DNA from: Mycosarcoma maydis
Lineage: Eukaryota > Basidiomycota > Ustilaginomycetes > Ustilaginales
Assembly: GCF_000328475.2 (NCBI RefSeq)
Contig: NC_026479.1
Coordinates: 930,001 to 994,000, forward strand
DNA length: 64,000 nt
Direction of reading: 5' to 3'
A model generated the notes under the pieces. It saw only the letters and a program-made list of their open reading frames with translations, made no database searches and was not told the origin of the DNA. Made by a program: the position numbers and the translations under genes. Below, piece by piece: positions 31,616 to 41,094 of this stretch; within the stretch, counting starts at the first letter, position 1; every line of letters begins with the position of its first letter.

Positions 31616-31651
31616 GATTCTGATTCTGACTCTGATTCTGGTTCTGATTTT
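31616..31651. repeat. Imperfect TTCTGA hexamer repeat
   Basis: About six units of TTCTGA/CTCTGA/TTCTGG. Read on the plus strand it gives alternating Asp-Ser; on the minus strand, Gln-Asn. Confidence 0.8.
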
Positions 31652-31936
31652 GGCGCTCGATGAAATTCATACCTCCGATGCTTCGAAAAATCCTCATTCC
31701 AAAGCGGCGGCGTAAGGGAGGCAGGACCCTGACTTGTTTCAGCCCGCCAGCAAGACGATTACGTATGGCGGAGGACCTGCCGTGTGCATCTTGGCAAGGT
31801 GCGGTTGCATCGTGGTTGCATCCATGTCCGAAGACCATCAAGCTGCGTGCTGTGCCCAAGTGCTTCGTCTGGGGAATACGTGCATGGCTGGTATGTTTGG
31901 GCGTGAGATAAACACGCACCAACTTGCAGTTCCAGT

Positions 31937-32000
31937 CTAAGCATGTGGGTCTTGATTGCTTTGAGATGCTAAGCATGTGGGTCTTGATTGCTTTGGGATG
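31937..32000. repeat. Tandem duplication, 32-bp period
   Basis: Two adjacent copies (31937-31968 and 31969-32000) beginning CTAAGCATGTGGGTCTTG and differing by one base (GAGATG versus GGGATG). They lie about 225 bp upstream of the candidate secreted-protein gene. Confidence 0.9.
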
Positions 32001-32224
32001 CGAGCAGCAGATGCGGGCCCTGATGCAGACTAAGAAAGGATCCAGAAACCAAGATGTGAGACCCTCATCAAGGCCGTCGACAAAGCCTTGGTCGCGTTCA
32101 CAATCAACAACAGCTTGACCCAGTGCTACCACCAAGCGAATGCCTCCTTCGACTGCTTGATCATCACTGAATCGAATCATCATCATCAAAGCCACACCCT
32201 TGACAAGTGGAACAGTCGTTCAAC

Positions 32225-32803
32225 ATGTTGCTCTCGACGCCGATCGTTGCACTGACACAGCTCATACTCTCGGCGCTTCATCTGAACGAATTCAAATCTA
32301 CACCACACTCAGCGTCAACATCGTCAACATCCGCACGCCTTGAATGGAGCGGAGACCTCCCACCGTTTCCGGACAATTCGGGCGCCTTGGTTTCTGCGTG
32401 CACGTTTGCTGTGGGACCACCCGGTCCACCGGCCAGTGCGCTATGTCCCGCCTTCAACGCGTTCTGCTCCTCGTTCCGTGATGACATGCGCGCACGTCAT
32501 ATTCGAAGCCTCAAATCCACCGCACCCTTTCCTCGTCCTTTCTCAGCTTCCGCAAATGACGACGATGACCAAGGCAACCCTTTGCATCACGTTAAATTCC
32601 GCACTGGCTGCACAGGAGGTGCCGAAACCGCCTCTGATGGAAGCTACATCTCGGCGTACACTGCCACTTGCATCGTCGACGGCGTAGATTGGGTCCCTTA
32701 CGTCTTTGATCAGTTCCTGAGAGCAGAGTTCAGCGAAAAGGACAAACAAGAGTTGCCCATCTATAGCTCCTTTGTTGGATGCCAGGTTCCTGCCCGCTTG
32801 TAG
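32225..32803 (+). CDS. Candidate small secreted cysteine-containing protein
   Basis: 192 residues from the ATG at 32225 (a GTG 18 nt upstream is in frame but not a likely start). The first ~20 residues, MLLSTPIVALTQLILSALHL, form a hydrophobic signal-peptide-like segment. The mature part has six Cys (59, 74, 81, 129, 149, 186), which would allow three disulfides, an Asp run (112-115) and no transmembrane segment or domain that I recognise. Small, Cys-containing, lineage-specific secreted proteins are the usual form of smut effectors, so that is a reasonable hypothesis but no more. Its stop is 80 bp from the YAF9 stop; the two genes converge. A cytosolic protein remains possible because the signal lacks a basic N-region. 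Confidence 0.6.
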   Translation: MLLSTPIVALTQLILSALHLNEFKSTPHSASTSSTSARLEWSGDLPPFPDNSGALVSACTFAVGPPGPPASALCPAFNAFCSSFRDDMRARHIRSLKSTAPFPRPFSASANDDDDQGNPLHHVKFRTGCTGGAETASDGSYISAYTATCIVDGVDWVPYVFDQFLRAEFSEKDKQELPIYSSFVGCQVPARL

Positions 32804-32882
32804 ACCGCTGACCGACTCAATATATACCACAGATTGGCAAAACAAAACAAAAAAAGTACAAATACAAAGCAAAAGTGTGCAA

Positions 32883-34178
32883 TCAGGATGCTGGTGGAAC
32901 AGTACCAGACACAGCAGTACACGAAGCAAGAGCAGCATTGTTTAAAGCTGCGATGCGGTTCCTTGCATCTTTGAGTGCCTTTTCGGCTTTGATGAGCTGT
33001 TCGCGCCCCTTTTCCAGGTCTTTGATGGCTGCGATGCGCGCCATCTCGAGTCGCTCACCTTCAGCGTTCTGAGCTTCAAGCGAGAGCGCATCGAACAGAT
33101 AGCCGGTGGGTGTGTGAAGTGGGTGTGGGGGAATCGGTGGTGGACCTGTCGAGTTGCCTTTGGCTGCATCTGCTTTTGCATAGAGATACGAGCGGTAAGC
33201 TGCAGGATCGGCAAACGCAAGTGCGGACACTACCGGCAGAGGCGTTGGTGGGTGTGTTGATAGTATATCGTAGAAGGCTTCCATGGGTTCGGGAAATACG
33301 ATTTCGTCGTACTGCCAGGAGTGGACTACGGGAGGCAATGCCGGTTTGAGTGGTTCTGTTGTTGCTACTGCTGGCTCTGCTACCGGTGTAGACTCTACTT
33401 TTGCATCTGTGCTGGTCTGTTGTTCGGTTGTTGAGGAAGCGGTTGGATCGACCTCCATGCTATCTGGGCCAGCTTCCTGCTTGGTGCCGTTGGCAGAAGT
33501 CGAAGCTTGTCCATCCTGTTCAACGGAACTGTTGGTAGCAGACATATCAGCGGGCGGTAGCGGTGCCGGAAGTGAGGGTGCAGGCGGCGCAGGCGGCTCC
33601 GTCTCCACAGCCGCTACATTCTGCAGCCAAGGATGCAGCTTGAGATGGTGGAACAGCGTCAGCGGCTTCTCGTTGGCTTCTGCAACGAAAAAGATCTTGA
33701 TCTGAATCTCAAACTCTCCCCATCCTGTTTCGGTAATGTGGAACGGAAATTTGTCGACGTTTCGTGTAGGTTGTGAATACGTTTCGTGCAGCTTGAATTG
33801 AACGCGTTTGATGAAGTGGGAAATGTCGTCCTTGTTTCCGACCATCTTGTGATAGTCGTGTTCCTGATCACGCCCGCGTGTGGAGACGGTAGCAGCCGAA
33901 CCACCTGCTGCTGACGAGGAAGAGGGTGTTGCCATCCCAGATGCAGCATTGATAGCGCCCACTTCCGATCCAGGCTCGAAGCTACTGCCATCGGATGCGC
34001 CAGAGATGGCCGAGAGCGAAGGAAGCGGAAGGGAAGCCGCACTGCGCACTGCAACTGTCCATTTGTGCGTATGATCCGGAGGTGCTGCTAGCTTTTCTGC
34101 TGGTGTAAGGGGAGTAGACGTGGAGCCATAAAGAATGGGCCGGTGGATGGCCAGCCCTCTGACTCTCTTGTTCGACAT
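32883..34178 (-). CDS. YAF9: YEATS-domain protein YAF9
   Basis: 431 residues from the ATG at 34178. Yaf9 is a subunit of the NuA4 acetyltransferase and SWR1 remodelling complexes and reads acylated histone lysines. The YEATS blocks are: RPILYGST (13-20), [10 protein letters not shown] (36-45), [17 protein letters not shown] (118-134), [20 protein letters not shown] (144-163), and [12 protein letters not shown]. The Trp-Gly-Glu of TGWGEFE lies in the acyl-lysine pocket. About 60 residues of Ser/Ala/Gly-rich sequence (about 46-108) are inserted between the first and second conserved blocks; the frame stays open and no splice signals force an intron there. A Pro/Thr-rich linker leads to [16 protein letters not shown], as in yeast Yaf9, and a C-terminal coiled coil (about 375-420). 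Yeast Yaf9 has 226 residues. Confidence 0.9.
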   Translation of the reverse strand: MSNKRVRGLAIHRPILYGSTSTPLTPAEKLAAPPDHTHKWTVAVRSAASLPLPSLSAISGASDGSSFEPGSEVGAINAASGMATPSSSSAAGGSAATVSTRGRDQEHDYHKMVGNKDDISHFIKRVQFKLHETYSQPTRNVDKFPFHITETGWGEFEIQIKIFFVAEANEKPLTLFHHLKLHPWLQNVAAVETEPPAPPAPSLPAPLPPADMSATNSSVEQDGQASTSANGTKQEAGPDSMEVDPTASSTTEQQTSTDAKVESTPVAEPAVATTEPLKPALPPVVHSWQYDEIVFPEPMEAFYDILSTHPPTPLPVVSALAFADPAAYRSYLYAKADAAKGNSTGPPPIPPHPLHTPTGYLFDALSLEAQNAEGERLEMARIAAIKDLEKGREQLIKAEKALKDARNRIAALNNAALASCTAVSGTVPPAS

Positions 34179-34995
34179 GGTGACGCGGACGCAGTACGAG
34201 GGGAACGTAGGAGCTCGGCAAGTCTTGGAAAGTTAGGGTCTGAAGAGATGCTCAACTTCCGACACCCGCGTTCAAGTAGCAACTACAGACGGATTTGTCG
34301 GGCGAGAAAGCGCAAAGTGGAGAAGAAGTCGAACAAAAAAAAAAAAAAAAAAAAACATGAAAGGCAAAAGCAAAAAGAGCGGTCACGCTCACGATTCACG
34401 ATTCAGGATTCAGCATCTTATTCACGATTCTCGATTTTCAAGTCGTAAGTCTTCCAACCAACTCGGATCCACGAAGAGAAGAAAAATCGTGGCAATTAAC
34501 TAGAAGAAACCTTTATTTGGGCCTTTCTGTGTCACAAGGCGAGGCTGACGTTATTCGTGATTCTCGATTTACCAAAGCTGGCTGGCTAGCTCAAGACAGA
34601 CAACAACACTCTGTCACGAGTGTTGGAGCATCTTTGGATTGCACCAGTACCTCCTCGACCTCATCCTCGTCACCCCGCAGCTCAGCACACGGCTTTCGTC
34701 GTACGACTCAGTCGATAGCAGTGACCGATCGACAGCGCTGATTGCTACCCGCACGCAGTCGTTGCGTTCAACTTGAGGCAAAGTTCAAGCTTTTCTATGC
34801 CTCGATAGTCTTTGCAGAACTTCTGCCAATCCGGCCTCCAGCAGCTCTTTTCTCAAACGACCGCAACTAGACCGCTGCATTCATTGTGCTCTTCTCTCCT
34901 ATGCTGAACATCTTTGTGAAGCAGCCGTCGCCTTTGTCATAGCCACTCATTGGTGCTGAGCGGCCCTCGCTCCGATAATCTAATAGAGCGCTCGC
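34179..34995. promoter_or_regulatory. Divergent YAF9/PPR spacer with poly-A tract and motif copies
   Basis: 817 bp between divergent start codons. It holds a 21-A run near 34336-34356 and exact decamers at 34394, 34420 and 34553, with imperfect ATTCTCGATT copies beside them. No gene seen. Confidence 0.65.
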
Positions 34996-37900
34996 ATGAG
35001 GCCGCCGCCACCAGCAGCCCTGGCGCGGGCAAAGTCCTTGCAGAGTGACAGGCTACTTGGTCTTCTAGCTCTGGCAAAGCGTATTTGCTGCCTGGCCGCT
35101 GACATCGAAAGGATCGACCGAGGTGCTGGCCGAGCAAGAATCGTTCCCTCGTTCTCGTTCCGCAATGCTGCTGGCCCTTCCGGCCTTCACAGCTCGACGT
35201 TACTGCTTTGCGACTTAATGTATCCAAAAGTCAGCGCGTTGACTTGTGTTCGAGCGAACAAGGCCGTTCCACCTCGCATTGGATTGCGGCAAGGCTTCTC
35301 TCAACTCCGACAGCTCCGTCTGCCTTCCAAGAATGCTGCATCGATGCAACCTCGTCGATATCTACAGACAAGAGATGCCTCAACTGCAGCCGTTTCTGCC
35401 AAACTTGGAGATACACACGTCAACCAACACTCAGGATCTTCGTCTTTCTCGCAAAATCATTTACCACTGTCAGCCAATTCCCATTTGCAACCGACACCAG
35501 ATCACACTTCGCCTTTCGATGACCCTGCCGGAAAGTTCAGCGGCTCTCTCAACCACTGGCTCTCTCCTTGGCAAGCCGCTCGTCGAAAGGTGACGCACAA
35601 AGATAAACAAATGAAGGCACGCATTACGCAGGTCCTTGATGACTTCAAAGCAGATTTTGCGCCGGGATGGAGAGAACGGAGCGATACAAATGGTCTCAAC
35701 CGACGCAGGCTCGCAGCTCATCGACTCTGGCGAGTGTATCAGACATACGCTCACAAAGAAAGGCTACCGTCCTATTTGCGAGTCAACATTGCAAATGCAC
35801 TCGTCCTGTCCGCACACTACATCACCACTAACAAATCACACTCACCCCAATCAAAGGCCCTGCGACACCTCTTGGGTCGACGTATCAGCGCCATCATCCA
35901 GGACTGCAATTACGTCCGCGCCAAAAAGTCGCCTGCTACAGCCTCGAGATCGTCTTCGACAAAACACTTGGAGTTTACGGTCTCAATGCTCCAGCCCATC
36001 TCGCTGGCTCTTCAGGCACAGCCCATCTCAGCTCTCAAACTTATGGACGAGGTCTTGCTCTGTTCTCGTCCCGACGTTTACAGCTCCAAGTCACAGCATA
36101 ACATGCAGACCGAATATTTGTCTCCCATTCACACCACCTTGCTTACCATTCTCGATTCGATCAATTTCGAAGTCAACTGTCGACCAAACGCCGAGACTCT
36201 TGCCAACTCGATCCTGTCACAGCCTCATTTCTTCGAAGATGACGGCATGCTAGCAGACCTCCAGATGGGTCAGGAACCGCCCTCGGAGTCTGGCAATCCC
36301 ATCGAGAAGATCCTTGAATGGATCGTCGAATCGCCGCATGCATTTCTGTTCTCGCACCATTATTTTCGAGGTGCTCGCACTTTGTTCTTCCAGTGCTTGT
36401 CGCAGGCGCGAGACCCCCATCATCTGCTCGAACTTCTCAGCCGAGATCGTGACCCTGCACAGCCCGGCTTTCTGTTCGCTTGCGAGTTGCTGCTTCGATC
36501 CGTGCTTCGCAACAGCCCGGAAGCGGCACTCGAACTGTATGATGACCTCTGGTCTAGGGGTATTGACTTGCCCGACAGCCTCGTCCAACGCTTGATCAAA
36601 GAAAGCGGCGGTCAAGCGCCAGCAGCTCGGCTCGAGGCGCTACTCCACCGCGTCACCAACACAAAGTCTGAAGGTCAAGCTCGCGTGTCTGTCAAGGTTC
36701 TGCGCAGCGTCGCCATCTCCTGGGCGATACGCAACCGTACAGATCGAGTGATGGCCCTGTTGGCTCATCTAAAGCGGCGCTCGACCAAGGGACACGACGA
36801 ATTCTCTCAAAAGGTCTTGGCGGAGCTTGCCGCCGCGCGTGGTGATGTACAGTCACTCCATGAGCAACTAGCCGAGAAATACGATTTCCAAGCTCGTAAT
36901 GTGGTCGGATGCGCGGCTGGCAAAGTTCCACTTGATGGTAAGGCCTACGCTCTTCTCATTAAATCCTGCAACCGCTCGGACGACGTTGATCTGGCCGAGT
37001 TCTACCTCGCCGAAGCGCTTGAAAGAGGAATACCGCTCAGGCCATCCGACTTCAACCTGGTGATTGACATGCACATCCGCAAGACCAACGTCGACGCAGC
37101 ACTGGCCATCTTTGAGCAGATGAAGGAGTTTGGTGCTCAGCCAGACACCTACACTTACACCATCCTCATTCATGGCTTCGCCCTGCGTCGCGACCCAGAA
37201 TGTGCTGCACATGCTCTGAGGGCCATGATTGCAGCACACAAAACCCCGGATCGCATCACGTATGCTGCCTTGCTCAATTGCTTTGTCGAGTCTGGACTGT
37301 ATGAGACAGCGACCCACCTGTTCGCTTGGATGCAGGGTCAACGCGATGTTCGAATCCGCCCCACTATCGAGGTCTGCAACATTATCCTCAAGGCATACGT
37401 GCTTAGCCGCCTGCCCGTGCAGAAGGTGATGAGGTTCGTCGACAGAGTTTGTAAATTGGGACTGCTGCCGAACGCAAACACGTACGCTCTCATGATGCAA
37501 AGTGCATGCGACGCAGGTCTCATGGATGTAGCCGAGGAAGTGTTTTCGGAAGCCGAGTCGGCGCTACCCAACCTCGCAGGAGCGGGTATCGGACAGGGTG
37601 CTAACGTGTATCACTTCACCATCATGATCCATGGCTACCTCCGTCTTGGCAATCATGCGGAAGCCAAGGACTATTTCGACGAGATGCAGAGCCGAAAGCT
37701 CACGCCTAGCGCCATCACCTGGAGTGTTATGGTCCACAGCTATGCTCACAGCGAAAACGAGGCCAACTACGATCTTGCTTGCAATCTTGTCTCGCAGCTC
37801 GTCACAGACGAGACCAAGAGGATCTTCCGACCGTCATCATGGGAAACTTCCAGTACTCGTACTCAACTGTCCAAAGTGCAAAAGGCCGATCGCGTCGTCA

Positions 37901-39153
37901 GCGCAAACAAGCTGGCCGCAAAGCACAGTGCACCCTTTGAGACGCTATATACAGTGCTCATGGTAGCACAAGCTCATCGCGGCGAGCCAGAGAATGTCGA
38001 GCAAACGCTCCAGACCATGTTGCGTCACATGCCTCGGTTGTCCGTTCCTGTGTTGACGCCGCTTCTCGATGCGTATCGACGAGCAGGTGACATCGACAGT
38101 GCCTTGGGGTTGTTCGACCAGATCTACGAATCCGCACTCAGATCATCGCGCAGTAACAGCCGTCGTGTCTACGCCTACAGCCAGTCGGACAGTGACGACG
38201 CGGTGGAGGAGCAAGGCTCGGCCTCGCAGGCATTGAACCAACGTAGGCAGGATGCGAGCAGTCGAAATCAGCTCTGCCTTCCGATCTCGATAATGATCGA
38301 TCTCTTGTCTTCGGCTGGTCGACATGAGGAGATTGCCAAGATGTGGGCAAGGGCCAAGAATGATGGCTTCGGCTTTGATTCGGACAACTGGAACCATCTG
38401 GCCGCCTCGATGGCTCGGGCTGGCCAACTTGAAGAAGCACTTTCTGTTGTCGAGCATGTGCTTTACCGCAATCCTCCGAATGCATGGATGCGGTCACGCT
38501 TGCACGCAGATGTGCGAGATCATGGAGCAGTGAGTGATGCTGCTGGCGAGGCGCAGGTCAACGAGCTTGCAAGTGGCTCCGACGAGGAAGAACCTGGCGA
38601 ATCCGAGTGCCTGGATCGTGAGTCGCAGGAAGCGGCTGACTTTGATTTCTTGCCAGCCAATACACTGCTCGATCCAGCTGTGGCACATCGTCCCGATGCC
38701 ACGAGTGCACCCGCTGATTCTCTGAGCCGCCGACACGAGAATCGAACTGACGACGACCCCTATGTGGATCTACCGTTCGAGCGTAGCGAACCGAGTTCTG
38801 CACAAGAAGATGCTTCTGAGCCGGACCCGATGCGTGATTTACGGCTCGAAGAATCGTACACCGAGCCAAGCGCATTCTACCTCGATTCGTCTGCCAAGCT
38901 CCCCTACAAACGCGATCTGGTCTCAAACGGCGACTCGTTCTCACCCTGGTACGCTCACTTTGCTACTATGGAGGCTATCAGTCGCGGACTCGCCAATCTG
39001 CGTGAAGCGTCCAAGGTCATCACTTTGCTCGACACGTATCGCACCGCTGCCGATCTGTTGGATCTGCACGAGAGGAAGGTCGAGATCATCCGAGAGAGGC
39101 AGAAGGACGAAGCTGTCAGGAGTGCCAGGGACCTGATTGATGGAAGGCGTTAA
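34996..39153 (+). CDS. Large pentatricopeptide-repeat (PPR) protein, probably mitochondrial
   Basis: 1385 residues if the first ATG (34996) is used. A second ATG at 35218 (MYPKVSALTCVRANKAV) opens an Arg-rich, acid-poor segment ending RRYLQTRD that looks like a mitochondrial presequence, so either start could be real. PPR motifs are clear at about 645-935, for example YALLIKSCNRSDDVDLAEFY, FNLVIDMHIRKTNVDAALAI, TYTILIHGFALRRDPECAAH, ITYAALLNCFVESGLYETAT, TYALMMQSACDAGLMDVAEE and FTIMIHGYLRLGNHAEAKDY. More degenerate repeats lie at about 975-1165. An acidic, disordered segment (about 1175-1290) precedes a helical C-terminus. PPR proteins bind organellar RNA in a sequence-specific way; the target here is unknown. 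Divergent from YAF9. Confidence 0.85.
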   Translation: MRPPPPAALARAKSLQSDRLLGLLALAKRICCLAADIERIDRGAGRARIVPSFSFRNAAGPSGLHSSTLLLCDLMYPKVSALTCVRANKAVPPRIGLRQGFSQLRQLRLPSKNAASMQPRRYLQTRDASTAAVSAKLGDTHVNQHSGSSSFSQNHLPLSANSHLQPTPDHTSPFDDPAGKFSGSLNHWLSPWQAARRKVTHKDKQMKARITQVLDDFKADFAPGWRERSDTNGLNRRRLAAHRLWRVYQTYAHKERLPSYLRVNIANALVLSAHYITTNKSHSPQSKALRHLLGRRISAIIQDCNYVRAKKSPATASRSSSTKHLEFTVSMLQPISLALQAQPISALKLMDEVLLCSRPDVYSSKSQHNMQTEYLSPIHTTLLTILDSINFEVNCRPNAETLANSILSQPHFFEDDGMLADLQMGQEPPSESGNPIEKILEWIVESPHAFLFSHHYFRGARTLFFQCLSQARDPHHLLELLSRDRDPAQPGFLFACELLLRSVLRNSPEAALELYDDLWSRGIDLPDSLVQRLIKESGGQAPAARLEALLHRVTNTKSEGQARVSVKVLRSVAISWAIRNRTDRVMALLAHLKRRSTKGHDEFSQKVLAELAAARGDVQSLHEQLAEKYDFQARNVVGCAAGKVPLDGKAYALLIKSCNRSDDVDLAEFYLAEALERGIPLRPSDFNLVIDMHIRKTNVDAALAIFEQMKEFGAQPDTYTYTILIHGFALRRDPECAAHALRAMIAAHKTPDRITYAALLNCFVESGLYETATHLFAWMQGQRDVRIRPTIEVCNIILKAYVLSRLPVQKVMRFVDRVCKLGLLPNANTYALMMQSACDAGLMDVAEEVFSEAESALPNLAGAGIGQGANVYHFTIMIHGYLRLGNHAEAKDYFDEMQSRKLTPSAITWSVMVHSYAHSENEANYDLACNLVSQLVTDETKRIFRPSSWETSSTRTQLSKVQKADRVVSANKLAAKHSAPFETLYTVLMVAQAHRGEPENVEQTLQTMLRHMPRLSVPVLTPLLDAYRRAGDIDSALGLFDQIYESALRSSRSNSRRVYAYSQSDSDDAVEEQGSASQALNQRRQDASSRNQLCLPISIMIDLLSSAGRHEEIAKMWARAKNDGFGFDSDNWNHLAASMARAGQLEEALSVVEHVLYRNPPNAWMRSRLHADVRDHGAVSDAAGEAQVNELASGSDEEEPGESECLDRESQEAADFDFLPANTLLDPAVAHRPDATSAPADSLSRRHENRTDDDPYVDLPFERSEPSSAQEDASEPDPMRDLRLEESYTEPSAFYLDSSAKLPYKRDLVSNGDSFSPWYAHFATMEAISRGLANLREASKVITLLDTYRTAADLLDLHERKVEIIRERQKDEAVRSARDLIDGRR

Positions 39154-39415
39154 ACTCTTGGCCTTGGCTCGTTTACCGAATTTTGACACATGCAGCATTC
39201 ACTTTCACAATTCGTGATTCTGTCCAAGGTCCGTGGTGGTGCGTGATTCGTGATTCACATCCACGATTGTCGTCGAGATTCACGATTGATTTGTGGATCA
39301 TGTGTGACATGAGACGCGGCTGTGAATTCTGGGATTCATGGCGGGTCTATGCACATACATGACCGAGAGCATGGCACTGTCAGACCAAGACGCAAATACA
39401 CGATAGTGGAGGATT
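39154..39415. repeat. Dispersed-motif cluster between the PPR and tyrosinase genes
   Basis: A 262-bp gap between convergent stop codons holding three exact decamers (39210, 39246, 39278) plus CACGATTGTCG. It is one of the densest clusters for its size. Confidence 0.8.
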
Positions 39416-40534
39416 CTACGAGCTGTTATCAGGGGCACCACCCAACAAACGATCGTATCTGAAACACATGATCCCCCTTCTGGGATGCATGACATCTCTG
39501 ACCTTGACCTTTTCGAACAAGCCGTAGAGGTCGATGGTATCATCGAGCGAGGCGGTTTTGAGCTGCGAGGAGCCGTCGTGGTTTCTGATGCGTCTATGGC
39601 CTTGGTAGTCGAACCAGGAGTGGTGGGTGGCTTGCCAGCTTCGCCAGCAGCGATCGACTTCGGCGTGGAGGAGCCAGAAGGCAGGTTCACAGGGCGAGCT
39701 GTACAGCCACATTTCGCCGCCGATGGATTGGTGCGTCCAAGCATGAAGCGAGGTCTCCAGCAGTCGACGGAGCGAGGTGTAATTGGGCGACGTGAGCATG
39801 TGGTGGTAGAGCGAGGTGTTGTAATGGGATGAGTACATGTCGCCACGCGAGAGCGGGTTTTGGTTCCAGTTGGCGTTGAAGTGGCGTGTGACATAGTGCG
39901 GCTTGATGAGCGAGTAGCCCGGACGTTTCGTGTTGGGTAGAACGCCGCAAGTTAGACCACGGAACGGACCGGAAGCAATCGCTTTACCATGCGCGTCATC
40001 ACCGAGATACGTCCACATGGGCGAACGTGACATGCCGTGCTTCCAATCGTGCTCGATGTCCCAGTACGCCTCGCGACCTCGATAGCCAACGACTCGCATC
40101 AACGAATAAAACGCGCGCAAAAACGCCGTATGGCAGACGAGGAAACATGCGTTGAAGTGCATCTCTTCCTGCAACCCAATATGCACCATGGTCAGGTCGT
40201 CCATAAACGTCCCGCCGCGCACGAAGATCGACTTGTTGCGCAGCGTGTGCAGTTGCGTGAACGAGTGCACCCATGCAGCGCGTTCCGACGAGGTAAGCGC
40301 GTAGAACGAAACGCGCGCCACCGGATGTGTGCACTTGATCGAAGACGAGCCCGGATGCGAAGCCGTCAGCGCGCGTCGATCCAACGACGAACCGTGATGG
40401 TGGTGCGTGATACTTGGTTCGTGTAGAGCGTCGATGGCATCCATCTGCTTCCAGAACGACGTTGACTTGCCACCACACACTTGTGACCAGCACAGAAGCG
40501 CATATACCACCAAGACGACGTTTACCAGCATCAT
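39416..40534 (-). CDS. Secreted tyrosinase-type copper oxidase
   Basis: 372 residues from the ATG at 40534. An N-terminal hydrophobic segment (MMLVNVVLVVYALLCWSQVC) fits a signal peptide. The type-3 copper sites are complete: CuA ligands His118, His126 and His135 (H-x7-H-x8-H) and CuB ligands His264, His268 (HAWTH) and His290 (PAFWLLHAEVDRCW). Tyrosinases hydroxylate and oxidise phenols to quinones, for melanin or cross-linking. The sequence between the sites (RGDMYSSHYNTSLYHHMLTS, then SLRRLLETSLHAWTH) is like secreted fungal tyrosinases of the short class. Cys at 68, 130, 134 and 206 may include a His-Cys thioether partner. Several N-x-S/T sites fit secretion. It lies in tandem 560 bp downstream of the CRY-DASH gene. 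Confidence 0.88.
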   Translation of the reverse strand: MMLVNVVLVVYALLCWSQVCGGKSTSFWKQMDAIDALHEPSITHHHHGSSLDRRALTASHPGSSSIKCTHPVARVSFYALTSSERAAWVHSFTQLHTLRNKSIFVRGGTFMDDLTMVHIGLQEEMHFNACFLVCHTAFLRAFYSLMRVVGYRGREAYWDIEHDWKHGMSRSPMWTYLGDDAHGKAIASGPFRGLTCGVLPNTKRPGYSLIKPHYVTRHFNANWNQNPLSRGDMYSSHYNTSLYHHMLTSPNYTSLRRLLETSLHAWTHQSIGGEMWLYSSPCEPAFWLLHAEVDRCWRSWQATHHSWFDYQGHRRIRNHDGSSQLKTASLDDTIDLYGLFEKVKVRDVMHPRRGIMCFRYDRLLGGAPDNSS

Positions 40535-41094
40535 ACACTACGCTACCGCTTCGTCGGCTCTGCACGGAAAACTAACGCGTCAAGCGAGAAAGGTGCAAGC
40601 CCAACTCACACGTCTCCTTTTAAACCAAGCCAAACCAATCCCGAATGCCTAAACTAGGACAAGATCCCCCCTCCCGGGCCGCCACTTCATCTCGCTCGCA
40701 ACCTTGGTGCCCAGTGACAGTCGAAACGCACATGCACTGCTACCACACACAACAGCTCATCACACCCACGCCTCTGCTCGCCTCCCGATAGCAGCGCGCT
40801 TCATTTCGGCGACCACCAGCGCACCACAACCGCGCATCTTCATCTAGGCGCTCTACCACAGAATCACGCAAACCCCTTGCTCTACTGCATGCTTGCTATG
40901 CCAAACACGTCGCAAGCTTCCTGCACAACCGAGCGTACACGTCTCAAGTCCTGGTTGGCGTGGTTGCATGCGCAACCGAAATTGTGCACCAATCACCAAT
41001 ACAATCATGAATCCCAATCAAGCAGTCTTTGTTATGCAGGAGGGATACATTTTTGCATTCGTGATTATTACTACATGTGTGACCATGGCCGAAT
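40535..41094. promoter_or_regulatory. Tyrosinase upstream region
   Basis: 560 bp between the tyrosinase start and the CRY-DASH stop. A TTTAAAA-like box lies about 85 bp upstream of the start. One ATTCGTGATT is at 41057-41066. No gene seen. Confidence 0.5.

Larger units (their letters stand above)
29218..32224. other. 3.0-kb spacer with an assembly gap
   Basis: Apart from the doubtful ORF at 30718-31029 I see no gene. An open frame at 31497-32195 (minus, 232 codons) has no domain, and its C-terminal Gln/Asn run is only the translation of a TTCTGA-type repeat, so I leave it out. Exact decamers start at 29783, 31050, 31263, 31270 and 31349. Confidence 0.55.

Noticed and set aside
31497..32195. 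232-codon minus-strand ORF with an N/Q-rich end
   Set aside because: The N/Q run is the translation of a hexamer repeat, the 32-bp duplication falls inside it, and there is no domain.
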